This document shows positions 32,894-42,805 of a stretch of DNA of 64,000 bases, piece by piece (within the stretch, counting starts at the first letter, position 1; every line of letters begins with the position of its first letter). The notes beneath the pieces are model-generated. The model was not told the origin of the DNA, did not search any database, and saw nothing but the letters and a program-made list of their open reading frames with translations. Made by a program: the position numbers and the translations under genes. Source of the DNA: Cladophialophora immunda (taxonomy: Eukaryota; Ascomycota; Eurotiomycetes; Chaetothyriales; Herpotrichiellaceae); assembly GCF_000835495.1 (NCBI RefSeq), contig NW_015622543.1, forward strand, positions 1,173,720 to 1,237,719. The letters are read 5' to 3'.

Positions 32894-34291
32894 CTAGTTG
32901 GACGAGTGACGATCTCCTCCGTAGGACGTTCTCTTCATAATCTTCGGACTGCACTCTGATACCGATCGTAGGCCTACCAGACCCATGGTGACATCGAAGT
33001 CCTGCAACGGGTTGTCAGCATGGACTTGCCCATGATCAGAAAGTCGAGAACAGCACTAAGAATACTTACTCCCAGAAGTCCCATCAGGACCTCGCGCGCG
33101 CCAGCCTTTCCGGCAATTCCAAGTCCGTAGACCCACGGTCGACCGATCAAGACGCCCTTGGCCCCGAGACAGAGAGCCTTGAGGATGTCGGCACCCGTCC
33201 GCACACCGCTGTCGAACAGCACGGTGAGTCGATCGCCCACGGCTTCCACGATCTCCGGGAGCACATCCAGCGTGGCGACCGCACCGTCGACTTGCCGTCC
33301 ACCGTGATTACTGACGACGATCCCGTCGATTCCCATCTCCGCGGCGATTCTGGCGTCCTCGACATGCTGGATGCCCTTGAGGACGACGGGGCCCTTCCAG
33401 TGCTCGCGTATCTCCTGGAGCTCGTCCCAGCTGTGCGCGCGGCCCGAGAAGATGTCGGAATTCCACTCCCGTGCGGCGGCCATGACGTCGGCCTCGACGT
33501 CGACGCCGGATTTCTGGCGAAATTGGGCTCTGAAGACCGGGTCGGAGAAGCCGGTCTGGTTGCCGCGGCCCTTGATGAAGGGGACAAAGCCCTCGTCCAG
33601 ATTAGCCGGGCGCCATCCCAGAGCCCACGTGTCTACCGTGACGACGAGAACAGTATATCCGTTCTTGGCTGCTCTGTTCAACAGGGAAATGGTAATGTCC
33701 TTGTTATGAGGCCAGTAGAGCTGGAACCACCGCGGCCCACTCTTATTGGCCTTTGCCGCGTCTTCGATGCTGCTCGTGGCCGCCGTGCTGTGGATATAGG
33801 GAATTTCAAGATCCGCAGCGACCTCCGCAACCCCGATTTCTCCATCCTCGTGGAAAACGCTGTGGGCACCCACCGGAGCGAGCAGCACGGGAGTCTTGTA
33901 CTTTTTGCCGAAGACGGTCGTGCTCAGATCCCTCCGTGTCGCAGGGACCAGCATCCGAGGGATCAACTAAGCGGCCAAAAAAGAAGCCCATCTGGCATCA
34001 GCACAAGGAACATCCAAAGTAAGGGAGCCAGGAGACGTCTGAACTATCTCTCACCTTCCACTGCCGAAATGCCAGCCTGTTCGCATCCATGGTCGCGTGT
34101 TCGCCAGCTCCTCCGTATAGGAAATTGAACGCCTTGCTCTGCATGGCCTTTCGGGCCTGTTCTTCGAGCTGGTTTGGATCGCATGTGACAAGCGGCAATC
34201 GACCACGAAGCATGCCATTGGTATAGATGTCGTATTGGTGCTGTCTGAATCTGTCCGAGGCGGCAAATGCATCGAACGCCTGGTCACCCAT
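32894..34291 (-). CDS. FMN-dependent 2-hydroxyacid oxidase/dehydrogenase (lactate 2-monooxygenase-like)
   Basis: The exons are 34055-34291, 33070-33966 and 32894-33001 (introns 88 and 68 nt), giving 413 residues. The TIM-barrel FMN enzyme motifs are clear: 'LLAPVGAHSVFHEDGE', 'FQLYWPHNKD', 'VTVDTWALGWRP' and the catalytic His300 in 'SNHGGRQVDGAV'. The C-terminus 'DFDVTMGLVGLRSV' only appears after the last splice. Length and the 'FNFLYGGAGEHATM' N-terminal part match fungal enzymes annotated as lactate 2-monooxygenase. It oxidises an alpha-hydroxy acid using FMN; the acid (lactate, mandelate or other) is not determined by sequence. Confidence 0.88.
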
Positions 34292-35304
34292 TGCTGCGAC
34301 TGGTGGGTCTTGTACTGGTGCTTGTTGATATTCCCTCGCAGGACAATATCTCAGGCACAAAAGTCCAAGAGAAAGTGACACAAGCCTTGGGTTATCAACG
34401 AGGAGTAGCTTGCAGAACCATCCTGTCACTCGCGGAATTCATATACAAGCTACCTGCTCGAGTCTCGGTTCGTTCCGGTCTGTCGAGAGGTATTTGCCAA
34501 ATTCGAAACAGGGCTATAGAGCTATATGGGGGGAGTAGGAGCCAGCAGGAGTCAGTGCATGGAACACGCGGAATTGAGATGTTTGGAAACCCTTGAGGTT
34601 TGGTGACCGCGGAAAATATAACGCGTACAGGTGCCCAGGGTATGTGACAACTAGGGCGTGTACATAGGATCGTCATGGAGACGCTGAGCTCGTGTAGCAG
34701 CTCGCTTACAATGGAGAGGCGATGGCGTATGCCCTGATCCTCCGTTCAGATGAGAAGCATCTTTAGATTCTAGTATTTAACAGTACGTTGGCAGTTAGAA
34801 GATTTGATTTCTGCCGTTCTGATAGATTTTAAGACACGGCGATATGGCGTACCAATGGGCCCATACCGATCTGGTTGTGGATTGCCTTTCATCTCTCTAG
34901 CTACCAACAAGTGTGGCTCTAGCTGTCAAGGCAGGACATGATTGATGAGCGTTAGTGAGACCACAAGATTGATTCTTACCGCTCGACTGCAGAATTAATA
35001 TTTTACGAACGATCATTATGGCACCCAGAAGACTGACAGGACCCCGATAGAGGCTTGGGGAAGTTGAGATCGACCCGGATGGGGCATGTTCTCCACACTC
35101 TAAGAACTGAGTCGTACTCGTCGGCGGGATGAACGGCATTCAACTAGGAATTCTGCCGTTCCCAGAAAGAAGGATTCCCCGCATAGTTTGCAGTACCGAG
35201 CACAGATACAAAGATGCCAGCGCGCTTCCCCTCAGAATTACTTTCTCCCACTGTTTCAACACCATCAATCCTTCCATGATATAGCTCAAACAGAGGCCTA
35301 CAGA
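34292..35304. other. Intergenic, 1.01 kb: divergent promoters of the FMN oxidase and CMD-like genes
   Basis: The flanking genes diverge, so both promoters are here. No coding frame is supported. An AT-rich section lies at 34750-34830. Confidence 0.45.
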
Positions 35305-36072
35305 ATGCGTCTCAACCCAGTTGCTGATGATTCCGTGGCGGACCCCAAGGAGAAAGAGATAGTAGAGCGGGTAAAGGCCAGGCGGCCTGGGAATCAGCTG
35401 TTGGATCTGGACCGGGCATTGCTGATTGCTCCACAAATGGCGGATGGATGGTCAGTTTGTCTTTTACCAGGAAGAAAAAACAAACGCCATGTTGGCGATC
35501 GTCTTTTTTTGGCCCACCTGTTTCCTATGGCCCATATCTCAGAAGATCGTCTTCAATGGATCCCTATTAACCCTCGTTCGTCTCCTAGGAACTCCTTCCT
35601 GGGCTCCGTTCGCAGCGACACAAAAAACTCCCTCCCGACCAGCATCCGGCAGGTCGCCATCGCACGCACAGTGGCCCTGAACCGCGGCTGGTATGCCTGG
35701 ACCGCGCACCACGACTTGCTCCTCGCCGCCACGGACACCAAGATCTCGACACCAGCAATCGATTATCTCCTGTCTGCCGAGCCCAAATCTGCACACGCCA
35801 CCCCGCCTAGCGGAAGCGGCTTCACCGAGAAACACATGGCGGTGATTGCCTATGTGGACTATATGACCAAGGATCTCATGGTGCCCGACGCCGTGTTTGA
35901 AAGGCTTCGGCAGCAAGGGTTCAGCGACAGAGAGATTGTGGAGATCACGCTATGTAGCTGTGCGTATAATTGTACGACTAGATTTCTGTGGGCGCTGAAT
36001 GTGGGGAATGGCATCGACTATGAACAAATGGCACCCCTACCGGCAGATCCAGGGCGGAGGGGAACCCTATGA
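35305..36072 (+). CDS. Carboxymuconolactone decarboxylase-like (AhpD-fold) protein
   Basis: The exons are 35305-35450 and 35589-36072 (138-nt intron), giving 209 residues. The helical AhpD-like/CMD pattern is visible: 'IRQVAIARTVALNRGWYAWTAHH', then 'AVIAYVDYMTKDLMV', 'LRQQGFSDREIVEITLCSCAYN' and 'TRFLWALNVG'. The redox CxxC of peroxidase-type AhpD is absent; C-S-C-A-Y-N occupies the region. Relatives in fungi are often annotated as 4-carboxymuconolactone decarboxylases, acting in aromatic degradation, but most are uncharacterised. It neighbours an alpha-hydroxyacid oxidase, consistent with an aromatic acid route (inference). Confidence 0.75.
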   Translation: MRLNPVADDSVADPKEKEIVERVKARRPGNQLLDLDRALLIAPQMADGWSVCLLPGRKNKRHVGDRLFLAHLFPMAHISEDRLQWIPINPRSSPRNSFLGSVRSDTKNSLPTSIRQVAIARTVALNRGWYAWTAHHDLLLAATDTKISTPAIDYLLSAEPKSAHATPPSGSGFTEKHMAVIAYVDYMTKDLMVPDAVFERLRQQGFSDREIVEITLCSCAYNCTTRFLWALNVGNGIDYEQMAPLPADPGRRGTL

Positions 36073-36602
36073 GTGAAGAAGATCCGCCGGCAGAGAAGTG
36101 CACTCAGCCCAGGAGTAATGAGCTATAGAACGCGGTGGGAAGAATTGGCAGTAAATACCACGATACTTACAGGATGATTTCCACCTCATCAAAGCCCATT
36201 TCCGGCTTCTGAACGGCTTCGTTAGCGAGTAAACGACGTAGGACTACCGTACATGCGATTGGTGTCGCGTAGTTCAGTATATAGGTAGTTCGCTATCAGG
36301 TAGCCTAACTTAGTGCCGGTGGGCAATGGTGCTACCTCAGCAGCTATTCCAATCGAAATATTGGGGCTCGGTGTAAGGCAAGAAGCATCAGCACTCCTTC
36401 AGACCAGTATCAACCAACTGTAACGGGATGCACAGGAACTCCGCACTTGCAAGGACACTCAAATTGTGCTCGAACACTACTTGAAGCGAGCGCCGTTTGA
36501 CACTCAGAAATACTTCTACACACTCCTCCCTCAACCTCTCGCGAGAACACTCTTAGTAGGTCCATGCGTTTCCGTATAATGGGGTGAGCTCGCCTACTGT
36601 TC
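36073..36602. other. Intergenic, 530 nt, between convergent genes
   Basis: It lies between the 3' ends of the CMD-like gene and the secreted peptide gene. No coding frame is supported. Confidence 0.4.
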
Positions 36603-37002
36603 TCAGGTAGACTCAGTGGCTGGGGTACGCTTCTTGAAGCATCTGTAAGACCCAGGATTAGCTAAAGCTAGACATAGCTGAAGAAAAGCGCGTACGTAGC
36701 ACGGCCACCGCCAACCTGGTGGGAATGAGTGCATCTATCTTCGAGAGCCGCGTGAGGTTCCGCAACAGGCTCTGGAGCTGGCTCAGGGATAGGTTCAGGG
36801 GCAGGGGAACGCTTCTTGAAGCATCTGTAAAGCATTAGCTAAAGCCCGAGATAGTTGAGTAAAGCATATACGTAGCACGGCCGCCTCCAACTTGATGGGA
36901 ATGAGTGCATCTGTCTTCAAGAGCTGCCTCAGGGTTTGGGATGGCGACTCCGACGGTCAAAGCCGTAAAGACGAAGATGGTGGACAGCACGGAAATCTTC
37001 AT
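36603..37002 (-). CDS. Secreted tandem-repeat peptide precursor with Kex2/dipeptidyl-peptidase processing sites
   Basis: The exons are 36872-37002, 36696-36824 and 36603-36642 (introns 47 and 53 nt, both phase 2), giving 99 residues. A clear signal peptide (1-20, ending VGVA) is followed by two copies of 'ALEDRCTHSHQVGGGRATCF', each ending KKR (a Kex2 site). The stretch before copy 1 (IP-NP-EA) and before copy 2 (ten dipeptides from SP to HA) are entirely X-Pro/X-Ala pairs, the substrate of Ste13-type dipeptidyl aminopeptidases. Trimming would leave the same A-L-E-D-R-C start in both copies. Two cysteines per copy (C-x12-C) could form a disulphide. The layout is that of an alpha-factor-like pheromone or Kex2-processed peptide, but the core does not match known W-C-type pheromones. 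Function unknown. Confidence 0.75.
36628..36935 (-). repeat. Tandem duplication of an exon-intron-exon unit in the peptide gene
   Basis: The block at about 36815-36935 recurs at about 36633-36750. Both copies contain the end of one exon (ACTCATTCCCA, GGCCGTGCTAC), a complete intron with GCTTTAGCTAAT branch region and TTACAG end, and the start of the next exon (ATGCTTCAAGAAGCG). Exon parts are nearly identical at the protein level, with synonymous changes. The introns differ more (47 versus 53 nt). So the duplication copied intron and exon together and is not very recent. Confidence 0.85.
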
Positions 37003-38923
37003 TGTCGGTTGCTAATAGTTGTTATTTGAACTGGGAAACAAGGTACTTCTTTTGGACTTGCTTGGATCGCGTTGGTGAGGTACAGCAAAAGAAGAGTGAG
37101 GGAGGGTGGCATATATATTTCTTCCCGGACGTCTTCTATCTCCAAGCCAGTTGTGTCGTGCATGGACGTAGAGCCCAGAATTTCCGTGGATCCTGCATCC
37201 GCAGAATCAGAGCTGAGACATTCCCCGTTTAGATTACCTGGGACCCATAACGATAGCACGAGTGAAGCTGCCTTTGACGATTGCTCCGGTAAGCACCAAC
37301 ATAGGGAGCGTGAGCGCTACTGAGGAGGCGCTTCTCGGTTTTCATACCTAATGACCAAATCGTCAGTAATACTTGATCCATCTCATGAGAAACTCATCAA
37401 AGCTAAGGATCTTTTGAAGATCTTCTCCGAGATCAAGGGGTATTCACTCCTAGGCAACGGACAGGCTGACGGATGGTCCCGAACCAGATAGATTATGCCG
37501 GTGATTTGCGAGTACGGGGCCATCAGGCATGGAAAGTCATGCAATTTACTGGTGCCAGACGGGCAGGCTATGGTATATTTCGCCGTCTCTCTTTAGAATA
37601 AACACATCCTAGCAAGCCATCAATCAACACCGGAATTACAAAGCTATGGCGCTGCGGAATATTGAGAAATGGTTGGGCAACACACATCGATCGGAGCATT
37701 GGAAGCGATGCACGGCGAATCGATTCCGCCTTGGAAACTATACACATAAGCTACTCTCTACGGGCACCGAGCACTGGTGGAGCTGTCGCAGGAACGATCC
37801 GATCAATAAGGCATCGACTGGTCGTTTTCATCCCCGGAGGCGGTCCTTTTCACTGTATTATTCGACCAATTTGGCTAATGGTCCGCCGATGGCTCTAAGA
37901 GGCAGCCACCATTTACTGCAGCGCATTGTGGAGATATGACAAAGCAAGAAAGTCAGCAGTAGACTGTAGAGGCTGGGCATCCATTCGACTCATGGCTGAG
38001 TTCAATTCGTCATGATTTCAAGCTTTCAGCCCCGATGCTGATGGCGCTCCCAATAGACTCAGCACAGAGAGGTACTATTCGGTCAAAGAATCTTCGGATA
38101 TGATAAAAAACAGCTGGACGGTGATGAATGATGACGGTGGATCGGCAATGGACTTCAGAAAACTATTCATGTCGCATTTCGGTAGGATAGTTCAATTCAC
38201 TCTCTACGTCAATACCGAGTCAATATAGAAAAGAGGTCTGAACACTAGCATTGCCAATCAGGGGCAACTTTTTGGGCGAGCCTCCGTCCCGATCGTTCGG
38301 GGCGCTGCCCTTGAGCCGAGACTTCGCGAGCGGATCCTTTAGCAGCCAGACCCTACGGTAGCCACCTACTTATTACTGAATGCGGTAATATTACTTCTTG
38401 CTTCCGCCCCCGGAGTTCCAGCCTTGTTTCATAAACTATGGCAAACATAGAAGCCAAGAGGCTCAAATGCTGGGCATAAATTGTGAGGGTTCTAGTCTTT
38501 AGGCGATCGCTAAGGGACTGTGGACCTCTTCCTAACACCTTGCCTCCGTCTTACTCGTGTAAATACGAGGGAATGCCTATTGAAAAATCCCCTTCCCACT
38601 TTTGGCATTACCGACCAGCAATAGAATTGAGCAGAGAAAAGCGATTTGGATTTGCCTTCGAAAGTGGGGTGGGAGATTTCAATGGGCGCTGCATCTTAGC
38701 GTTTAGAAGTATTCTTTCTCAATCAGATCTGATCCTTTGGTGCCTCTCCTGTCAAAAGTGGAGAGATCTTACATCTCATCAAATGAAACGAGTGCCGATA
38801 TCTGTACAGCGCAGAAGCCCGAGTGAGGTCCATCAACAGGGGAGCAGGGATTTCGAAGGTGAATGTAGAATCTTGAACTACTAGGAAACTAGTACTGTAT
38901 AAGTAGGGCTGTTAAGGAAAGAT
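37003..38923. other. Intergenic, 1.92 kb, no supportable gene
   Basis: It holds the peptide gene promoter at its left end and the kinase promoter at its right end. Frames of 60-133 codons (for example 37646-37939 and 38483-38884) show no family features and have odd composition. Stretches may be decayed sequence, but no transposon ends or family motifs are seen. Confidence 0.4.
37111..37119 (-). promoter_or_regulatory. TATA box of the secreted peptide gene
   Basis: The minus strand reads AAATATATATG about 110 nt upstream of the ATG at 37002. The leader between them is rich in CAA and AAC. This supports transcription of the peptide gene. Confidence 0.5.
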
Positions 38924-40257
38924 GTGCTTGTCAATAACCAGACATCCACTCCTGTGTTTGAGCACGAGAGCGATGTCCCCAGACAGTCGTCAGTAGCCTT
39001 TCAAGTCAATCATCTACGGACGCGATCAACACTATCCTTTTCACTTTTGATACTCACAGTGTCCTCTCTGATGCGAATTTCTCATCGCCTCTTGTGTTTC
39101 GCAACAATCGCAACATCAATTCTCATACACAAGCCTTCCAAGGTGGAGCCGTGGGCATGCAACACCCGGATCCCCAGGGTCTTCGAAGGCCCATCTCGCG
39201 AATGCCACTGCCCTTCACCGATATTCTCCACCAAACATCTAGGAGAAGGCACATCTGGCGTGGCGAGAAAGCTCTCCGATACCGCCTCAGGCCAGATTGT
39301 GGTAGTCAAGACACACGGCCTCCGTCACGAAGACGAGAGCGAAGAAGCCTACCTTGCCTTTATACAAAACGAGTACAGAACTGCATCTTCCCTCTGGCAC
39401 CCCAACATAGTAGAGACCTATGACATCTACCAAGACGAGCACGAGGCATGGCATCAGGTAATGGAGCCTCTTGCAGTGCGGTTGGACAGACTTTTGGAAG
39501 TCACGGAAAATGCTTCCTGGGATATCATCGACTCCATTTTCAGTCACATTGTGCAAGGAATCGCGCATATGCATTCCCTTGAGATTGCCCACATGGATAT
39601 CAAGGTCGAAAATATAGGGATTAGTGCTGCGGGCGCGGTAAAAATATTTGATTTTGGGAGCGCGCATCCAATACTCGGCGCCGGAGGTGTCCCGAACCTC
39701 GCCCAGGGTAGGTATGCGATATGCCGAAAGGCAGTGAGACCATTCAACCAGGATGCTAATACTCTAAAACAGGAATCCATGGCACCCTACCATATCTCGC
39801 TCCCGAGATTCTCAAAAACACACCATATAGCCCGGCTGCGGCAGACGTCTGGGCACTTGCCATCCTGTACATCCGCATATCCACTGGCCAATTCCCCTGG
39901 GAGAAGGCCAGATTGTGGGACACCTCTTTCCGCATGTTTTGTCGTGATGATGCGGAGTTTAAACCCACATCAGGCTTGAGGAGTATTGGCGACTTGCCGG
40001 ATCTGCCAATCGACAGCAAATCGATGCGAGGGCCGGCCAATGTACTAGAATTGCTTCCCAGGCACGTCCGCCCAATGCTTGGGCGGATGTTGGATTTAGA
40101 TCCGGCATCAAGACCAACTGTTGACGAACTCGTTTCACAAGGTTGGATCAAAAACTCAAGGAAACCGACCAAAGCTGAGTTGACCCGGTGGGCAGATGTG
40201 CCAGACATATCCGACAACATATCGGTCAGGCCAGAGCTAGTTTCATATGACTACTAG
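38924..40257 (+). CDS. Serine/threonine protein kinase (Hal/Npr-like)
   Basis: The exons are 38924-39707 and 39773-40257 (65-nt intron), giving 422 residues in this model. The kinase core has the glycine loop GEGTSGVA (107-114), Lys129 in 'VVVKTH', Glu150, the catalytic loop HMDIKVEN (223-230; HRD changed to HMD, Asp kept), DFG at 243-245 and the APE-like 'PYLAPEIL'. 'WHPNIVETYDIYQDEHEAWHQVME' recalls the fungal Hal4/Hal5/Npr1 group, which regulates plasma membrane transporters. The first 95 residues are hydrophobic and unlike the family, so the true start may be later or an upstream intron may be missed. Confidence 0.7.
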
Positions 40258-40731
40258 GTAGATAGGCTCGTGTACACTATTATCCCGGGGAGCCCAGCAT
40301 CGGCATGACTAGTCGAAATGCTGTTCTGCTTGAGGGACTGGTGGAGGCGAGATGTTCCCGCTCACGCTTCTATCTAGACGGCCATTCCCCGATCACTGCT
40401 GTCGAACTTCGCTTGTTCCTTTCATGTGTAGAAGCAAAGTCCTTTGATTGCGTGTGTAGAGTTTACACTAACCACGTCTCGGATCCATCTAGCCGTATCA
40501 ACTAATAGACTGCCCGCACGACTGACGCGGATGTATAAACCCACTCTTCCGGCTGTGTATCGGAATCTTGTCGCCGTCCGAGACATTCTGCGGGAACATG
40601 GAGAAATGGACATACAACCCGAAAGCCTTGACCCACGATCGCCAAATTCCAGAAAGATCTTTAATTTCGTGCAGACGGGAGATTTCATGCCAATAGACCC
40701 GTAGCAAAGGAAGCGGCCACTTCCAAACAGA
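40258..40731. other. Intergenic, 474 nt, between kinase and P450
   Basis: It holds the kinase 3' flank and the P450 promoter. Short frames are not supported as genes. Confidence 0.4.
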
Positions 40732-42601
40732 ATGAAAGGCCTTTCAGCTTCTTGCGCATTTGCCGCAGCTGCAGGCGTTCTAACTCACCTTCTGTATTTC
40801 ATCCGGGGCGAGCATCACAGAAATGCACATCTATGGATTACCCGAGCATTTACGGCGGTCTGTCTGCTCGCTCTCGCGGTTCTTCATTTAACACAATATC
40901 GACCATTCCTCGCGGTTGCTGCGACAGTTGCCCTCAGCTCGTCTTATTTGGCTGGCATTTATATTAGCATAGCGTTGTACCGGATCCTTTTCCATCCACT
41001 GCGAAGGTTTCCGGGTCCGTTTTGGGCACAACTGTCCAATCTCTATCACTCATATCTGATCCGAAAGTCTGACAATTACCTTGTAATTCAGAAGCTACAT
41101 GCGAAATATGGCCCCATTGTCCGGACAGGTGAGTGGAGAGCTGCAATACCGGAACATTATGCTCATGAGAAGACTGAAGGCCCAGGTAACTTATCCATCA
41201 ACGACCCAGCGGCAATACCCGTCATTCTTAGCAACGAGTCCAAGTGTGTCAAGAGTCCATGGTACGATCGATCCCTGCCGCTGGTGAACCTACATACCGT
41301 GCGAGACAAAGGGGTACACGATGCCCGGAGGAGAGTATTCTCGAAGGCCTTCTCCCCGTCAGCGCTGCGAGACTACGAAGAAAGAGTCGCTGTGCACTGC
41401 GAGGAGTTCATACGGCAGATGAAACGGATGACAGGCCGACCGTTCGATGCTTCTCAATGGTTTAAATACTTTGGCAAGTATTGCGTGTCGAAAAACCTAT
41501 CTTCTGCTAACGAATCAAAGCATTCGATGTCATGGGTGACTTAGGTCTTGGGAAAGAGTTTCATATGATGAGTTCTCAGACAAATCGCTGGATCCCGGAT
41601 CTTCTCGAGACCAGCATGGCAGATGTTGGTCCAACAACTCCTGTTCCATGGCTTGCGCCGATCCTGCATAGACTCCCTCGCGCCGGGCATGGTGCCAGAG
41701 CATGGTTGGATTTCGTTGGGTCGCAAGTTCAGGAGAGGACGCGAAAGACGGTGGACAGGCATGACGTGAGACTCCCCCGATCTTCGGTATTGTAAGTGCT
41801 GATCTTGTCGCTCAGATTCTGTCTCATCTTGTGGAAGCATATGAGAGTACCGACAAGCGAGATGTCGACTATCAGTGGCTACGCGGTGACACCCGGCTTA
41901 CAATAGTAGGCGGCTCTGACACGACTGCAGCAACACTGACTTTCCTCTTTCATTACCTGGCCAAAGATCCAGTTCAAGTGGAGAAGCTAAGCAGTGAGCT
42001 TGGGCCGTTACTGAAAGGCGGGCCTCGCTTGGACCCAAAGGACGTGTCCAAGGCTCAGCATCTCAACGGCGTGATCCAGGAAGCTCTTCGTCTGCATCCG
42101 GCTATCCCCTCTGGCTTTCCGCGAGTGACTCCACTAGAAGGTATCACCATCAACGACTTCTTCATTCCCGGGGGAACCACGGTCGTTATTCCACCATATG
42201 CTATGCAACACGATGACGCCAATTATGTCTTTGCAGAGGAGTTTATACCGGAACGGTGGTATTCAAAACCGGAGTTGATCAAAAACCCCGAAGCTTTCCT
42301 GACTTGGAACATCGGTAAGGACGCTCACTCCGCGACAACGTGCGATTATAGCTGAAGAACAACAGGAATGAACGGATGTATTGGGAGAGCTCTAGCTATC
42401 ATGGAGATGCGCGACTTGATCACTTACTTCATCCACGCTTTCGAGAGCGTGAAGTTCGCGCCGGGTGAGGATGGTAGGGCGCTGATGGAAGAAACTCGCG
42501 ATCATTTCACGGTGGGCGTGCAGCCATTACGTTTAATTTTCGAGGAGAAGGCCCGGGGATTGGCCAACGGTGAAATTGGCACGGAACCAGCTTCCCACTG
42601 A
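40732..42601 (+). CDS. Cytochrome P450 monooxygenase
   Basis: The exons are 40732-41128, 41180-41473, 41521-41765, 41816-42314 and 42366-42601, giving 556 residues. Introns are 51, 47, 50 and 51 nt. Intron 2 has a GC donor (G|GCAAGT), needed to restore 'FAFDVMGDLGLG'. There are two or three N-terminal hydrophobic segments for ER anchoring. 'HPLRRFPGPFWA' is the proline-rich hinge. The I-helix GGSDTT is at 344-349, E401-x2-R404, 'FIPERWY', and the haem Cys483 in 'WNIGMNGCIG' (the usual Phe is Trp). It resembles fungal P450s of secondary metabolism and aromatic hydroxylation. It starts the 40.7-55.6 kb cluster, with the regulator gene 204 nt downstream. Substrate unknown. Confidence 0.88.
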
Positions 42602-42805
42602 AACCGAGGTTTGTGTTTGGATCTGTGGCCAAGTCGTCGGATGCATGTTGCCGAAGCAGGGGCAAGAGGGGAAACACGCCGAGAGCAACTGATATTGCTT
42701 CCCATCAATTCTGTCATTCTCTTCCATGCTGCTAGACTTCACACACATAGCCCCTCGACATTTTCTGTCCTTGTTGAACGGGTTAAATCGCCAGCAACAT
42801 TCGAG

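Noticed and set aside
33292..34128. 278-codon plus-strand frame opposite the FMN oxidase
   Set aside because: Shadow of a clear minus-strand enzyme with conserved motifs; no family features of its own.
36999..37259. 86-codon minus-strand frame just upstream of the peptide gene
   Set aside because: It overlaps the promoter/TATA region and start of the peptide gene in another frame and has no family features.
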